A stretch of DNA of 25,015 nucleotides from JACKBJ01 sp964549495 (GTDB lineage Bacteria > Chloroflexota > Anaerolineae > Epilineales > Epilineaceae): NCBI GenBank assembly GCA_964549495.1, contig CAZJWJ010000079.1, positions 1 to 25,015 on the forward strand, read 5' to 3'. The stretch's first letter is position 1; each line of letters starts with the position of its first letter. A program made the translations under genes and the position numbers. Positions 15,913-22,694 of the stretch are shown here, piece after piece. The notes beneath the pieces were generated by a model. That model had not been told where the DNA came from. It searched no databases and saw nothing but the letters and a program-made list of their open reading frames with translations.

Positions 15913-15934
15913 GCGCGCACGTCGCAGTCAAATA

Positions 15935-15966
15935 GAGCGCGGAGCCCCCGAAGGAGCTCCGCGCTC
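15935..15966. terminator. bidirectional terminator between yvcK and the HU gene
   Basis: GAGCGCGGAGC and GCTCCGCGCTC form an 11-bp stem. GTTTGAT follows on the plus strand and TATTTG follows on the minus strand, so it can serve both convergent genes. A second hairpin (GGGGCCG/CGGCCCC, 15983-16002) lies nearer the HU stop codon. Confidence 0.7.
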
Positions 15967-16012
15967 GTTTGATCAGAACTTCGGGGCCGGCAACGCGGCC
16001 CCGAGGCAACCG

Positions 16013-16306
16013 CTACTTGAAGACGCGGTCCTTGAGGCCCTTGCCGGCCTTGAAGGTCGGGACCGTGCGCGCGGCGATCTGGATCTTGGCGCCGGTCTGC
16101 GGGTTGCGGCCCTCGCGCGCCTTGCGGTGCGTGGTGCCGAAGGTGCCGAAGCCCGGGACGGTCACCGAGCGGCCGGCGTCGAGCTCGACGGCGATGATGC
16201 CCTCGCCCGAGTCGGTGTCGAAGATCGCGTTGACGGCATCCGAGGCCTGCGACTTGGTCAGGCCGGTCTTCTTGGCCAACTTCTCGATCATCTCGGTCTT
16301 GTTCAT
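16013..16306 (-). CDS. HU-family nucleoid-associated DNA-binding protein
   Basis: The protein is 97 residues. The ATG at 16306 is chosen because AAGGAG lies 9 nt upstream; an in-frame ATG at 16315 would abut that site. It starts MNKTEMIEKLAKKTGLTKSQ and carries the HU signature VPGFGTFGTTHRKAREGRNP, whose beta-arm inserts into the DNA minor groove with a Pro near RNPQTG. HU dimers bend and compact DNA. The loop between helix 2 and the saddle (DTDSGEGIIAVELDAG) is slightly longer than in E. coli HU. The gene is monocistronic, with its own extended -10 promoter and a shared terminator. Identification is secure; whether it is the sole HU cannot be judged. Confidence 0.96.
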   Translation of the reverse strand: MNKTEMIEKLAKKTGLTKSQASDAVNAIFDTDSGEGIIAVELDAGRSVTVPGFGTFGTTHRKAREGRNPQTGAKIQIAARTVPTFKAGKGLKDRVFK

Positions 16307-16465
16307 GGAATCCATCTCCTTGGATGGGCCCGCGTGGGGCCGGTGATATCCGCGGCTTGCTCGGGACGCCGTTCGATGGGCTCGCGGCACGTCGGGGGCA
16401 ATCACCCCACCCGGCCGCCCGAGCGGCGGACGATGCGCCACCGATCCGTGGCGCGAACTCGGGCG

Positions 16466-16474
16466 ATTATAGCA
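16466..16474 (-). promoter_or_regulatory. extended -10 promoter of the HU gene
   Basis: On the minus strand TGCTATAAT is an exact extended -10 (TGnTATAAT). No clear -35 is needed or seen. The leader would be about 150 nt. The rest of the 16307-16670 gap shows no gene; 16475-16670 is relatively AT-rich. Confidence 0.55.
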
Positions 16475-16670
16475 CAGCACGACGCCAAAAGGCCGAATTG
16501 ACGCGGCTTTTCGTTCATTTGGGTGCCATTTTGACCCTCGGAAGCGTCCCAGACGGGCTCCGATCGGTGCTCGCCTTACTCGCGCACCACCCGGCCGCGA
16601 GCCCGATTCATGCTTTGTATGTAATCCATCGCGAATGGATTTGCGGCTTGGACCCGGCTCTCGAGCCCGC

Positions 16671-18188
16671 TCATGGCCTCGGTGCCAGGCCCACCGTCAC
16701 CAGCAGCAGCCGCGGCGCGGCGTCGGCCTCGTCCGGGGCATCCGGATTGCCGGCGAGCGCCATGGCGAAGCGCGGGCTGGCCGGCGACCAGGTGGGGGCC
16801 GGCGGCCAGGTGACGCCCTCGGCCAAGAGCAGCGGCTCGGCGCTGCCGTCGGCGGCCAGCAGCCACAGCCGCTCGCCGGCGGATCGGAGCAGCAGCCAGC
16901 GACCGTCGGGCGACCAGGCGGGCGGCTCGATCGCGGCTTCCGGCAGGCTCTGGCTCAGCACCGGGCCCATCTCGGGGTCGTAGAGGTCGATGGTCGAGCC
17001 GCCGATGACGGCAAAACGATCGCCGGGCGGCGACCAATGCGGCCGGCCGTCCAGGGGCGCCATCGACCGCAGCCGGCCGGCCTCCAGGTCCAAGAGCCAG
17101 GTCGCGCGCGCCGAGGCCGCATCCTCCGATTCGCCCGCCGCGTACTCCGGGTAGAGCAGGTAGCGCCCCCGGGGCGAGACCCACCGGTCCAGCCGCTCGG
17201 GTCGCAGCGGGTTGCGCGGAATGCCCAGGAACTCGGTCAGCGAGCTGGCGGCAGTACTGGCCGGATCGACCAGGCGGTGATCGAACTCGCTGCCGTCCTG
17301 GTAGCGCAGCTCGCGGGCGGCGGCCAAGAGCACCCGGCCGTCGGCCAGCCAACGCGGGGCCGGCAGGCCCTCGGCGCCAGGCCGCTCGAAGCCATCGGCG
17401 ATGCGGATCGACTCGCCGGTCTGGGCATCGATCAGCGCGTAGCGCCCGTCGGCGTGGCCCAGCAGGATCCGGGTGCCATCGGGCGACCAGGACCAGTTGG
17501 CCTGGCCGGCCGGCGGCCAGCCGGAGAGGAAGCGCGCGGCGCCGCCCGGCTGGACGATCCAAGCCCCGTCCGGCCCGGTGGCTAGGATGCGCTGGCCGGT
17601 CGGGTCGGCGAAGACCTGCCGGATCTGGCCATCCAGGCCGGCCGGCGAGTCGAGCGGGTCGCCCTGGGCATCGACGAACATGCCGTCGGCGCGGGCCAGG
17701 GCCAGCCGGCCGTCGGCCAACCAGGCAGCCGCCTGCCGCTCGGCCGGATCCGCCTGGACGTCGCCCGAGTCGTGGCGCGGCCGGCCGGTCTCGGCATCCA
17801 CGATCCACAGCCGGCCCGACCAGCTGCCGCGGGCGTCCGCGCCGCCGAAGTAGGCCACCAAGGCGCTGCCGTCGGGCGACCAGGGACCCGGCCGGCCCTC
17901 CAGACCGGCCGGCAGGTCGACCTGGGTCAGGCTGTAGGTGATGGCCTGCCGGGCCTCGGGCGCCACGCGGGCCAGGGTCGGCACCGCGGCGGGCGCGGCA
18001 TCGGCGGCCGGCGTGCCCGCCGTCTCGCCGAGGTCTCGGGCGATCGCCGTCGGTGGCGCCACCGCGGTGACAGCGGCCGGCGGATCCGCTTGGCGATCGC
18101 AGGCGGAGACGAGACCGAACATCAGGAGCGAGACGAAGATCGCGGCGGGCGAGACGAGGCGGGAAGGTCCAGTGGGGCGTGTCGGCAT
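16671..18188 (-). CDS. lipoprotein with a WD40/PD40-like beta-propeller
   Basis: The protein is 505 residues from the ATG at 18188, with GAGG 7 nt upstream. A signal peptide ends in LVSAC, placing the lipid-modified Cys at residue 30. A low-complexity Ala/Pro linker follows to about residue 90. About eight blades are then marked by WSPDG-type turns: PWSPDGSALVAYF, SWSPDGTRILLG, HWSPPGDRFAVI, AWSPDGRWLLL, TWSPASPRFAMAL and two WLADGR variants. This is the PD40/TolB-like propeller pattern, typical of protein- or ligand-binding surfaces rather than catalysis. It is predicted to sit on the outer face of the cytoplasmic membrane. The neighbouring genes are unrelated, so its partner is unknown. A short R1 element lies about 95 bp upstream of the start. 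Confidence 0.87.
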   Translation of the reverse strand: MPTRPTGPSRLVSPAAIFVSLLMFGLVSACDRQADPPAAVTAVAPPTAIARDLGETAGTPAADAAPAAVPTLARVAPEARQAITYSLTQVDLPAGLEGRPGPWSPDGSALVAYFGGADARGSWSGRLWIVDAETGRPRHDSGDVQADPAERQAAAWLADGRLALARADGMFVDAQGDPLDSPAGLDGQIRQVFADPTGQRILATGPDGAWIVQPGGAARFLSGWPPAGQANWSWSPDGTRILLGHADGRYALIDAQTGESIRIADGFERPGAEGLPAPRWLADGRVLLAAARELRYQDGSEFDHRLVDPASTAASSLTEFLGIPRNPLRPERLDRWVSPRGRYLLYPEYAAGESEDAASARATWLLDLEAGRLRSMAPLDGRPHWSPPGDRFAVIGGSTIDLYDPEMGPVLSQSLPEAAIEPPAWSPDGRWLLLRSAGERLWLLAADGSAEPLLLAEGVTWPPAPTWSPASPRFAMALAGNPDAPDEADAAPRLLLVTVGLAPRP

Positions 18189-18283
18189 CGCGATACCTCG
18201 GTCGGTCCATTCGAGAAGGAGCGCCGCTTCGGACCGCGGTGCGCGGGTCGCGAGCGCTCTCGGAGAAAACACGATACGCTATT

Positions 18284-18338
18284 CTGGGAGATTCTCGCGG
18301 GTAGCTCGAGCGCAAGAATCTCCTCGACAGAGAACGAG
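18284..18338. mobile_element. short internally deleted copy of palindromic element R1
   Basis: GCGGGTAGCTCGAGCG at 18297-18312 is identical to 8845-8860 in the long copy. The outer parts also match: GGGAGATTCT on the left and AGAATCTCCTCGACAGAG on the right correspond to GGGAGATGCT and AGCATCTCCTTGACAGAG. The interior of the long copy is missing, leaving a roughly 55-bp hairpin between the propeller lipoprotein's upstream region and the terminator of the LysM gene. Confidence 0.65.
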
Positions 18339-18365
18339 GGGGCGCTGTTCCGAGCGCCCCCTCGT
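18334..18365 (-). terminator. terminator of the LysM-glycosidase gene
   Basis: ACGAGGGGGCGCT and AGCGCCCCCTCGT form a perfect 13-bp stem with a 6-nt loop. On the minus strand it is followed by TTCTCTGT. It lies 79 bp past the stop codon of the 18445-19815 gene and abuts the short R1 element. Confidence 0.7.
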
Positions 18366-18444
18366 CGTCGAATTTGCTATTGGCGAGACGACTTCGCCGG
18401 TGGATTGCTTCGTCGGTCCCCGGCTCGAGCCTCGCGTCCGGCGA

Positions 18445-19815
18445 CTACTTGGGCATGTCTCGCAGGGCGGCGTAGGCCGGGCGTTCCGACCAGTCGTTTC
18501 GCACCAGGCCGAAGGCGGCCTTCTCGTCGGCCGGGCCGGCCACCGGGGCGAAGTTCAGGTTCCAGACGAACATCGGGCCCACCCAGCCCCAGCTGCGGGC
18601 CAGGTTGAAGGCGTCGACCAGGTACTGGGCCTGCTCGGCCTCGGTGTTCTGGCCGGCGTACTCGTAGCCCGCCGCCGGGCCGGCACCCAGGTTTTCGACC
18701 GAAGCCCAACCGAACTCGGTCACCCAGATCTTCTTGCCGCCCTGACCGTACTGGTTCAGGACCGCGCGGTAGGCTTCCATCGTGCTGCGGAAGAAGAAGG
18801 AGCGATGGCCCTTGAACTGCGGCTCGGCCGGATTGTTCCAACCGGCGCGAGCGGTGGCCGGGTTGTTGTAGCCCGAGGGGTGCGCGCCGATGCCGTTGGC
18901 GCAGCGGCCGGCGCCGTTGGCCATCATCTGGCGCAGGTAGTTCACGTCATCGACCGCCAGCCGGCCGTCGTTGACACCGGTGGGCGTCAGCGCGCCGCTG
19001 ACCACGACGGCGCCGGGGTCGTTGGCCTTGATGGCGCCGTAGCTGGCGCAGAGCAGCTGGGTGTAGCGCGCGGCCGAGATGGGCTCGTTGCCCCACTCGT
19101 AGTGCAGGTTCTGCTCGTTCCAGACCTCGTAGGCCTGCACGCGACCGCGGAAGTGGGCCGCCATGGCGCCCAGGAAGTTGGCGAAGTCCTGCGGGTTGGC
19201 CGGCGGGCCCTCGACCGAGAAGTCGGTGTTGCCCGGGCGGGCCCAATCCGGGGCCTTGACCACGCTGAGCATCACGTTGATGCCGGCACCGTTGGCCTGG
19301 TTGACCAGGTTGTCCAGGCCACCCCAGTTGTAGTTGCCGCGCGAATCCTCGTGGCGGAACCACTCGACCTGCTGCTTGACCCAGTTGAAGCGCATGCCCT
19401 GGATCTTGCCGATGGCGGTCGGGTCTCCGCCGGGGGCGTGGAGCTGGATGCCGTAGCCGAAGCCGGCCGGCGCGGCGGCCGCGGCCGGTGCCGCGGGGGC
19501 GTCCGGCTGGGGCTGGGGCGCGGGCGCGGCGGCCTGCTGCTGCTGGGCCGGCGCCGGAGCCGAGGCCTGCTGGCAGCTGCTGGCACCGGGCACGGTGATC
19601 TTCTGGCCGACCGAGATGCGGCTGGGATTGGCGATGTTGTTGAACACGGCGATGTTCTGCCAGCTCACGCCGCAACGGGCACCGATGGCGCTGAGGGTAT
19701 CGCCGCTGGTGACCGTGTAGTCGATGTCGGCCATGGGGGCCGCGCTGGCAGGCGCGGCCAGGGCGATCAGCCCGGCGACCGACAAGGCGAGAGCGAGGTA
19801 ACGAAGCTTGGACAT
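18445..19815 (-). CDS. secreted LysM-domain glycoside hydrolase (GH39/GH5-like TIM barrel)
   Basis: The protein is 456 residues. The ATG at 19815 follows GGAGG by 5 nt. The signal peptide is MSKLRYLALALSVAGLIALA. A LysM domain spans about residues 32-76 (YTVTSGDTLSAIGARCGVSW ... ISVGQKITVPG) and should bind peptidoglycan or chitin-like glycans. A Gln/Ala/Pro linker (about 80-116) leads to a clan-A (beta/alpha)8 hydrolase domain. YEVWNEQN carries the likely acid/base Glu234, and WVTEFGW carries the likely nucleophile Glu367. Both catalytic acids are present, so it should be active on a polysaccharide, probably a cell-wall or extracellular glycan. The exact substrate and GH family cannot be fixed by eye. 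It is monocistronic, with a terminator downstream and a long leader upstream. Confidence 0.92.
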   Translation of the reverse strand: MSKLRYLALALSVAGLIALAAPASAAPMADIDYTVTSGDTLSAIGARCGVSWQNIAVFNNIANPSRISVGQKITVPGASSCQQASAPAPAQQQQAAAPAPQPQPDAPAAPAAAAAPAGFGYGIQLHAPGGDPTAIGKIQGMRFNWVKQQVEWFRHEDSRGNYNWGGLDNLVNQANGAGINVMLSVVKAPDWARPGNTDFSVEGPPANPQDFANFLGAMAAHFRGRVQAYEVWNEQNLHYEWGNEPISAARYTQLLCASYGAIKANDPGAVVVSGALTPTGVNDGRLAVDDVNYLRQMMANGAGRCANGIGAHPSGYNNPATARAGWNNPAEPQFKGHRSFFFRSTMEAYRAVLNQYGQGGKKIWVTEFGWASVENLGAGPAAGYEYAGQNTEAEQAQYLVDAFNLARSWGWVGPMFVWNLNFAPVAGPADEKAAFGLVRNDWSERPAYAALRDMPK

Positions 19816-20045
19816 GTCATCCTCCATTGAGAAGACGCCCGGGGGGGCTTCTGGCGACGGGCCGCCGCGCCGGGGGCGGTCCGCGCGGGCCGGAAGGCTC
19901 CGGCCATGGTCTAGGGCTTAGGGATCGACGGATCGATGAGAGCTCGATCGGGACTCGCGATGGGGCCGGCGCGTTGCGGGCCACGGGCGTTGGAGTCGGC
20001 GCGACGAATCCCGGTCCGGCTCTGGGGTGAGCCGGGCCGCGGAGC
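19816..20045 (-). other. long 5' leader of the LysM-glycosidase gene
   Basis: The predicted transcription start lies about 225 nt before the ATG. The leader contains a 7-bp hairpin (GGCCGGA/TCCGGCC, 19888-19905) and a C-rich run ahead of the ribosome site. I could not match it to a known riboswitch, including the c-di-AMP class often found before cell-wall genes. Confidence 0.35.
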
Positions 20046-20074
20046 ATTATACCGCTGGGGTTTGGGGAGTCCAA
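20046..20074 (-). promoter_or_regulatory. promoter of the LysM-glycosidase gene
   Basis: On the minus strand TTGGAC (20069-20074), 17 bp and a perfect TATAAT (20046-20051) form a good sigma70-type promoter reading toward the 19815 start. Confidence 0.55.
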
Positions 20075-20185
20075 TCGGCTCTTTTTGGGGTGGGGGGAGG
20101 GCGGCGAGGGCCTTGGAACGTGGTTGGGGGGGCGACATCTCCAAATAGGGCTTGGGCGCGAGGCAAGGTGGAGATCGAATGTTCG

Positions 20186-20197
20186 GAACGGATGTTC
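20186..20197. promoter_or_regulatory. LexA (DinR)-type box candidate upstream of parA
   Basis: GAACGGATGTTC is an exact GAAC-N4-GTTC palindrome, the SOS box form used by Gram-positive bacteria and described for some Chloroflexota. It lies 23 bp before the predicted parA -35. A match of eight fixed bases is expected by chance about once in 65 kb, so confidence is low. Confidence 0.3.
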
Positions 20198-20220
20198 ACG
20201 GGATTGGTGGGCGTTGGGCT

Positions 20221-20250
20221 TTGCACCCGGGCTCGGACAGCGGCTATCCT
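20221..20250 (+). promoter_or_regulatory. promoter of the parAB operon
   Basis: TTGCAC (20221-20226), 18 bp and TATCCT (20245-20250) precede the parA ATG by 35 bp. Confidence 0.45.
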
Positions 20251-20285
20251 CCGCTTCCCCTATCGCGCGTCGGAGCGGGACTTCC

Positions 20286-21068
20286 ATGAGCCATGTGATC
20301 GCCATCGTCAATCAGAAGGGTGGGGTCGGAAAGACGACCACCGCTGTTAATTTGGCTGCCGGGTTGGCGGCCATCGGGCAGCGTTGTCTGGTGGTGGATT
20401 GCGATCCGCAGTCCAATGCCACCCGATCCTTGGGCGTTGCGGACACGGGCGAGTACTCGCTCTACGATCTGTTGGTCCAAGGCGACGAGCTGGCGGTGGC
20501 GGACGTGATCCGGCCCAGCGCGACCGAGGGGTTGGATGTGATTCCGGCCACGCCGAGCCTGTCGGGCGCCGAGGTGGAGCTGGTGAATATGTGGGGGCGC
20601 GAGTCGCGGCTGAAGCAGGCGCTGGCGGAGTTGGATGATCGCTATGCCTTCGTGCTGCTCGATTGCCCGCCCAGCTTGGGGCTGATCTCGGTCAACGCGC
20701 TGGTGGCGGCCGATGGGGTGATCGTGCCGGTGCAATGTGAATATCTTTCGCTGGAGGGGCTGGGGCTCTTGACCCGGACGCTGGAGTTGGTCAAGGGCCG
20801 GCTCAACCCGGATCTGGAACTGATCGGCTTGGTGATGACGATGTTCGATGCGCGCACCAAGCTGGCCGCCGAGGTGGTGGCCGAGGTCGGACGGCATTTC
20901 CCGGATCAGCAGTTCCAGTCCATCGTGCCGCGCAGCGTTCGCTTGGGCGAGGCGCCCAGCTACGGCGAGACGATCTTCCAGTACGCTCCGGATACGCCGG
21001 GCGCCGAGGCCTACGCGGCCTTGGCCCAGGAGTTGGTGGCCCGCATGGGCGCGCCGGTGCCGGCCTGA
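20286..21068 (+). CDS. parA: ParA/Soj chromosome-partition ATPase
   Basis: The protein is 260 residues from the ATG at 20286 (GGAGCGGGA upstream). A longer open frame to 20085 is ignored because homology starts at MSHVIAIVNQKGGVGKTT. The deviant Walker A motif KGGVGKTT is at 11-18, with the ParA-specific Lys at 11. VVDCDPQSNAT at 36-46 and LLDCPPSLGLIS further on complete the nucleotide site. ParA forms ATP-dependent dimers on nucleoid DNA and is driven by ParB-parS complexes to separate replicated origins. It is followed 125 bp later by parB. The length is typical of chromosomal Soj-type proteins. There is no N-terminal helix-turn-helix, so plasmid type Ia ParA is unlikely. Confidence 0.97.
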   Translation: MSHVIAIVNQKGGVGKTTTAVNLAAGLAAIGQRCLVVDCDPQSNATRSLGVADTGEYSLYDLLVQGDELAVADVIRPSATEGLDVIPATPSLSGAEVELVNMWGRESRLKQALAELDDRYAFVLLDCPPSLGLISVNALVAADGVIVPVQCEYLSLEGLGLLTRTLELVKGRLNPDLELIGLVMTMFDARTKLAAEVVAEVGRHFPDQQFQSIVPRSVRLGEAPSYGETIFQYAPDTPGAEAYAALAQELVARMGAPVPA

Positions 21069-21193
21069 GCAGAAGGGGCGGGCGAGCGGATCACGGCGGC
21101 CGCGATGGGTCGTCATCCGACGCATTTGAGGATGGTGGCTGATCGCAGCCGAGCGGATCGCGGCGTGACGGAGCCGCAGGGAGGCGGAGCGGG

Positions 21194-22102
21194 ATGAGCA
21201 AGGGTCGACGTGGTTTGGGGCGCGGGCTCGACGCCCTCTTGCAGAGCACGCAGGAGCCGGCCGAGGCCGAGTCGCGCGCCGATGCGGAGTCGAGCGCGCG
21301 CACCGAGGCGATGCGCGTGGCGATCGGGGCCATCCAGCCCAACCCCTACCAGCCCCGGCAGCATTTCGACGAGCGGGCGCTGGACGAGTTGGCCGACTCG
21401 ATCCGCGAGCATGGACTGATCCAACCGCTCTTGGTCCGCCCGGAGGGCGAGGGCTACGTGCTGATCGCCGGCGAGCGGCGCTGGCAGGCTTCTCAGCGGG
21501 CCGGGCTACAAGAGGTGCCGGTGGTGCTGCGCGAGGCGACCCCGCAGCAGATGCTGGCCCTGGCCATCATCGAGAACGTGCAGCGGGCCGACTTGGATCC
21601 GATCGAGGCCGCGGCCGGCTACCGGCGGCTGATGGACGAGTTCGAGCTGACGCAGACCGAGGTGGCGCGCCTGGTCGGCAAGTCGCGTGCGGCGCTGGCC
21701 AATACGGTCCGGCTCTTGGGACTCGAGGCTGACGTGCGGTCGCTGGTCTCCGAAGGGCATCTGTCCGAGGGGCATGCGCGCGCGCTGCTGCCCCTGGACG
21801 GGGCGGCCGAGCAGTTGGCGATGGCCCGGCAGGCCATCTCCGGTGGCTGGACGGTGCGGCGCATCGAAGAGGCCGTGCGAGCCGCCACCCACGCTGGAGA
21901 TCTCGAATCTGAATCGCGAGACGGCGCACCGCGCAAACCGGGGCGGCCGGCGCTCGATCCGGACACCAAGGCCGCCATCGCCCAGCTGGAGGCCAGCCTG
22001 GGCACGCGGGTCGAGATCCAGCGCAGCGGTGATGGCGGGCGCCTGGTGCTCCACTTCTACTCGGAAGAAGAGCTTTCGGCGCTCTACAATCGCTTGACCT
22101 GA
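21194..22102 (+). CDS. parB: ParB/Spo0J chromosome-partition CTPase
   Basis: The protein is 302 residues from the ATG at 21194, with GGAGG upstream. The N-terminus (GRRGLGRGLDALL) carries the Arg-rich motif that stimulates ParA. The ParB/Srx domain follows, with IQPNPYQPRQHFDE, GERRWQAS (93-100, the CTP-binding motif) and IIENVQRADLDPIEAA (125-140). A helix-turn-helix for parS recognition lies at about 152-175 (TQTEVARLVGKSRAALANTV). The C-terminal dimerisation domain ends HFYSEEELSALYNRLT. ParB loads at parS and slides as a CTP-dependent clamp. The 125-bp gap after parA holds a 15-bp direct repeat with one mismatch (GAGCGGATC..) at 21084 and 21151. A parS-like site lies 530 bp downstream. 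Confidence 0.97.
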   Translation: MSKGRRGLGRGLDALLQSTQEPAEAESRADAESSARTEAMRVAIGAIQPNPYQPRQHFDERALDELADSIREHGLIQPLLVRPEGEGYVLIAGERRWQASQRAGLQEVPVVLREATPQQMLALAIIENVQRADLDPIEAAAGYRRLMDEFELTQTEVARLVGKSRAALANTVRLLGLEADVRSLVSEGHLSEGHARALLPLDGAAEQLAMARQAISGGWTVRRIEEAVRAATHAGDLESESRDGAPRKPGRPALDPDTKAAIAQLEASLGTRVEIQRSGDGGRLVLHFYSEEELSALYNRLT

Positions 22103-22130
22103 CCGTGAATCGGATGGGGACCGCGAGCGT

Positions 22131-22153
22131 CGAAGCCCGGCTCCGGTGCTTCG
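22131..22153. terminator. weak hairpin after parB
   Basis: CGAAGC and GCTTCG form a 6-bp stem with additional CGG/CCG pairing inside, in the 140-bp gap between the convergent parB and LAGLIDADG genes. No U-tract is present. Confidence 0.25.
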
Positions 22154-22242
22154 ATGTGCCGGGGGATTGCCGGGGCCATGGCGGAGCCGCTGTGGACCGG
22201 GGGATCGGACGCCGCGGGGATCCATCCTCTAGGCCGGGTGGA

Positions 22243-22590
22243 TCAGGTTTGGTCGACCTGCAGGAAGCGCGCGTAGTCGCTGCGCATGGCCTGGAAGCGT
22301 GCGTAGGCCTTGCCGTCGAGCTCGGGCGTGAGCCAGGTTTCCAAGAGGGGCAGCAGCTCGTCGCGCAGGAAGGGACCGCGGGCCATCCACTGGTAGTAGC
22401 TTCTTCCCCCGTGGTGGTAGGGTCCGTAGAGCTTGCTGCCGGGCAGGCGCGTGTCCAGCCATTGGAAGAGGCGCTCGTGATCGGTGTGCATGCGCAGGGT
22501 CACCTGCGGCTGCTTCCCGTCGCCGCCGAAATGCCCTTCGCCGACCAAGATGCCGATGAGATAGCCGATCTCGAATTCGCTGAGCTGCAT
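22243..22590 (-). CDS. free-standing single-motif LAGLIDADG-family protein
   Basis: The protein is 115 residues from the ATG at 22590, with GAGG 7 nt upstream. The start helix IGYLIGILVGEGHF (8-21) is a LAGLIDADG motif variant (LIGILVGEG), with the metal-binding acid retained as Glu18. PQVTLRMHTDHERLFQWL and SKLYGPYHHGGRSYYQW follow the beta-sheet pattern of these homing-endonuclease folds. With one motif it would act as a homodimer. It is not inside an intein or an obvious intron. It stands between parB and a methyltransferase gene with its own promoter, so it may be a domesticated DNA-binding regulator rather than an active selfish nuclease. That role is inference. Confidence 0.75.
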   Translation of the reverse strand: MQLSEFEIGYLIGILVGEGHFGGDGKQPQVTLRMHTDHERLFQWLDTRLPGSKLYGPYHHGGRSYYQWMARGPFLRDELLPLLETWLTPELDGKAYARFQAMRSDYARFLQVDQT

Positions 22591-22629
22591 CACCGTCCCT
22601 CTAACGCAATCCAGAAGTTGTTTCACCGT

Positions 22630-22638
22630 AATGTAACA
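22630..22638 (-). promoter_or_regulatory. extended -10 promoter of the LAGLIDADG gene
   Basis: On the minus strand TGTTACATT is a TGn-TACATT extended -10, about 40 nt before the ATG at 22590. It overlaps the parS-like sequence. Confidence 0.4.
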
Positions 22639-22647
22639 CATGAAACA
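22632..22647. promoter_or_regulatory. parS-like site
   Basis: TGTAACACATGAAACA agrees with the bacterial parS consensus (TGTTTCACGTGAAACA) at 13 of 16 positions, and an intact left half-site TGTTTCAC lies just before it at 22619-22626. It is within 0.6 kb of parAB, where chromosomal parS sites cluster. It may instead be an operator for the divergent genes on either side. Confidence 0.4.
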
Positions 22648-22694
22648 TTCCCGGGCGAAGTTGCGCCGAGACCGACCCCACAGGAGTTCCGCCG

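Noticed and set aside
17938..19830. A 630-codon plus-strand frame opposite the LysM gene
   Set aside because: It is an antisense shadow of the well-identified LysM-glycosidase gene and crosses its terminator.
20085..20285. An upstream extension of ParA by 67 codons
   Set aside because: It crosses the predicted promoter; Soj homology begins at the ATG at 20286.
21069..21193. A parS site in the parA-parB gap
   Set aside because: Only a 15-bp GC-rich direct repeat is present; it has no resemblance to parS.
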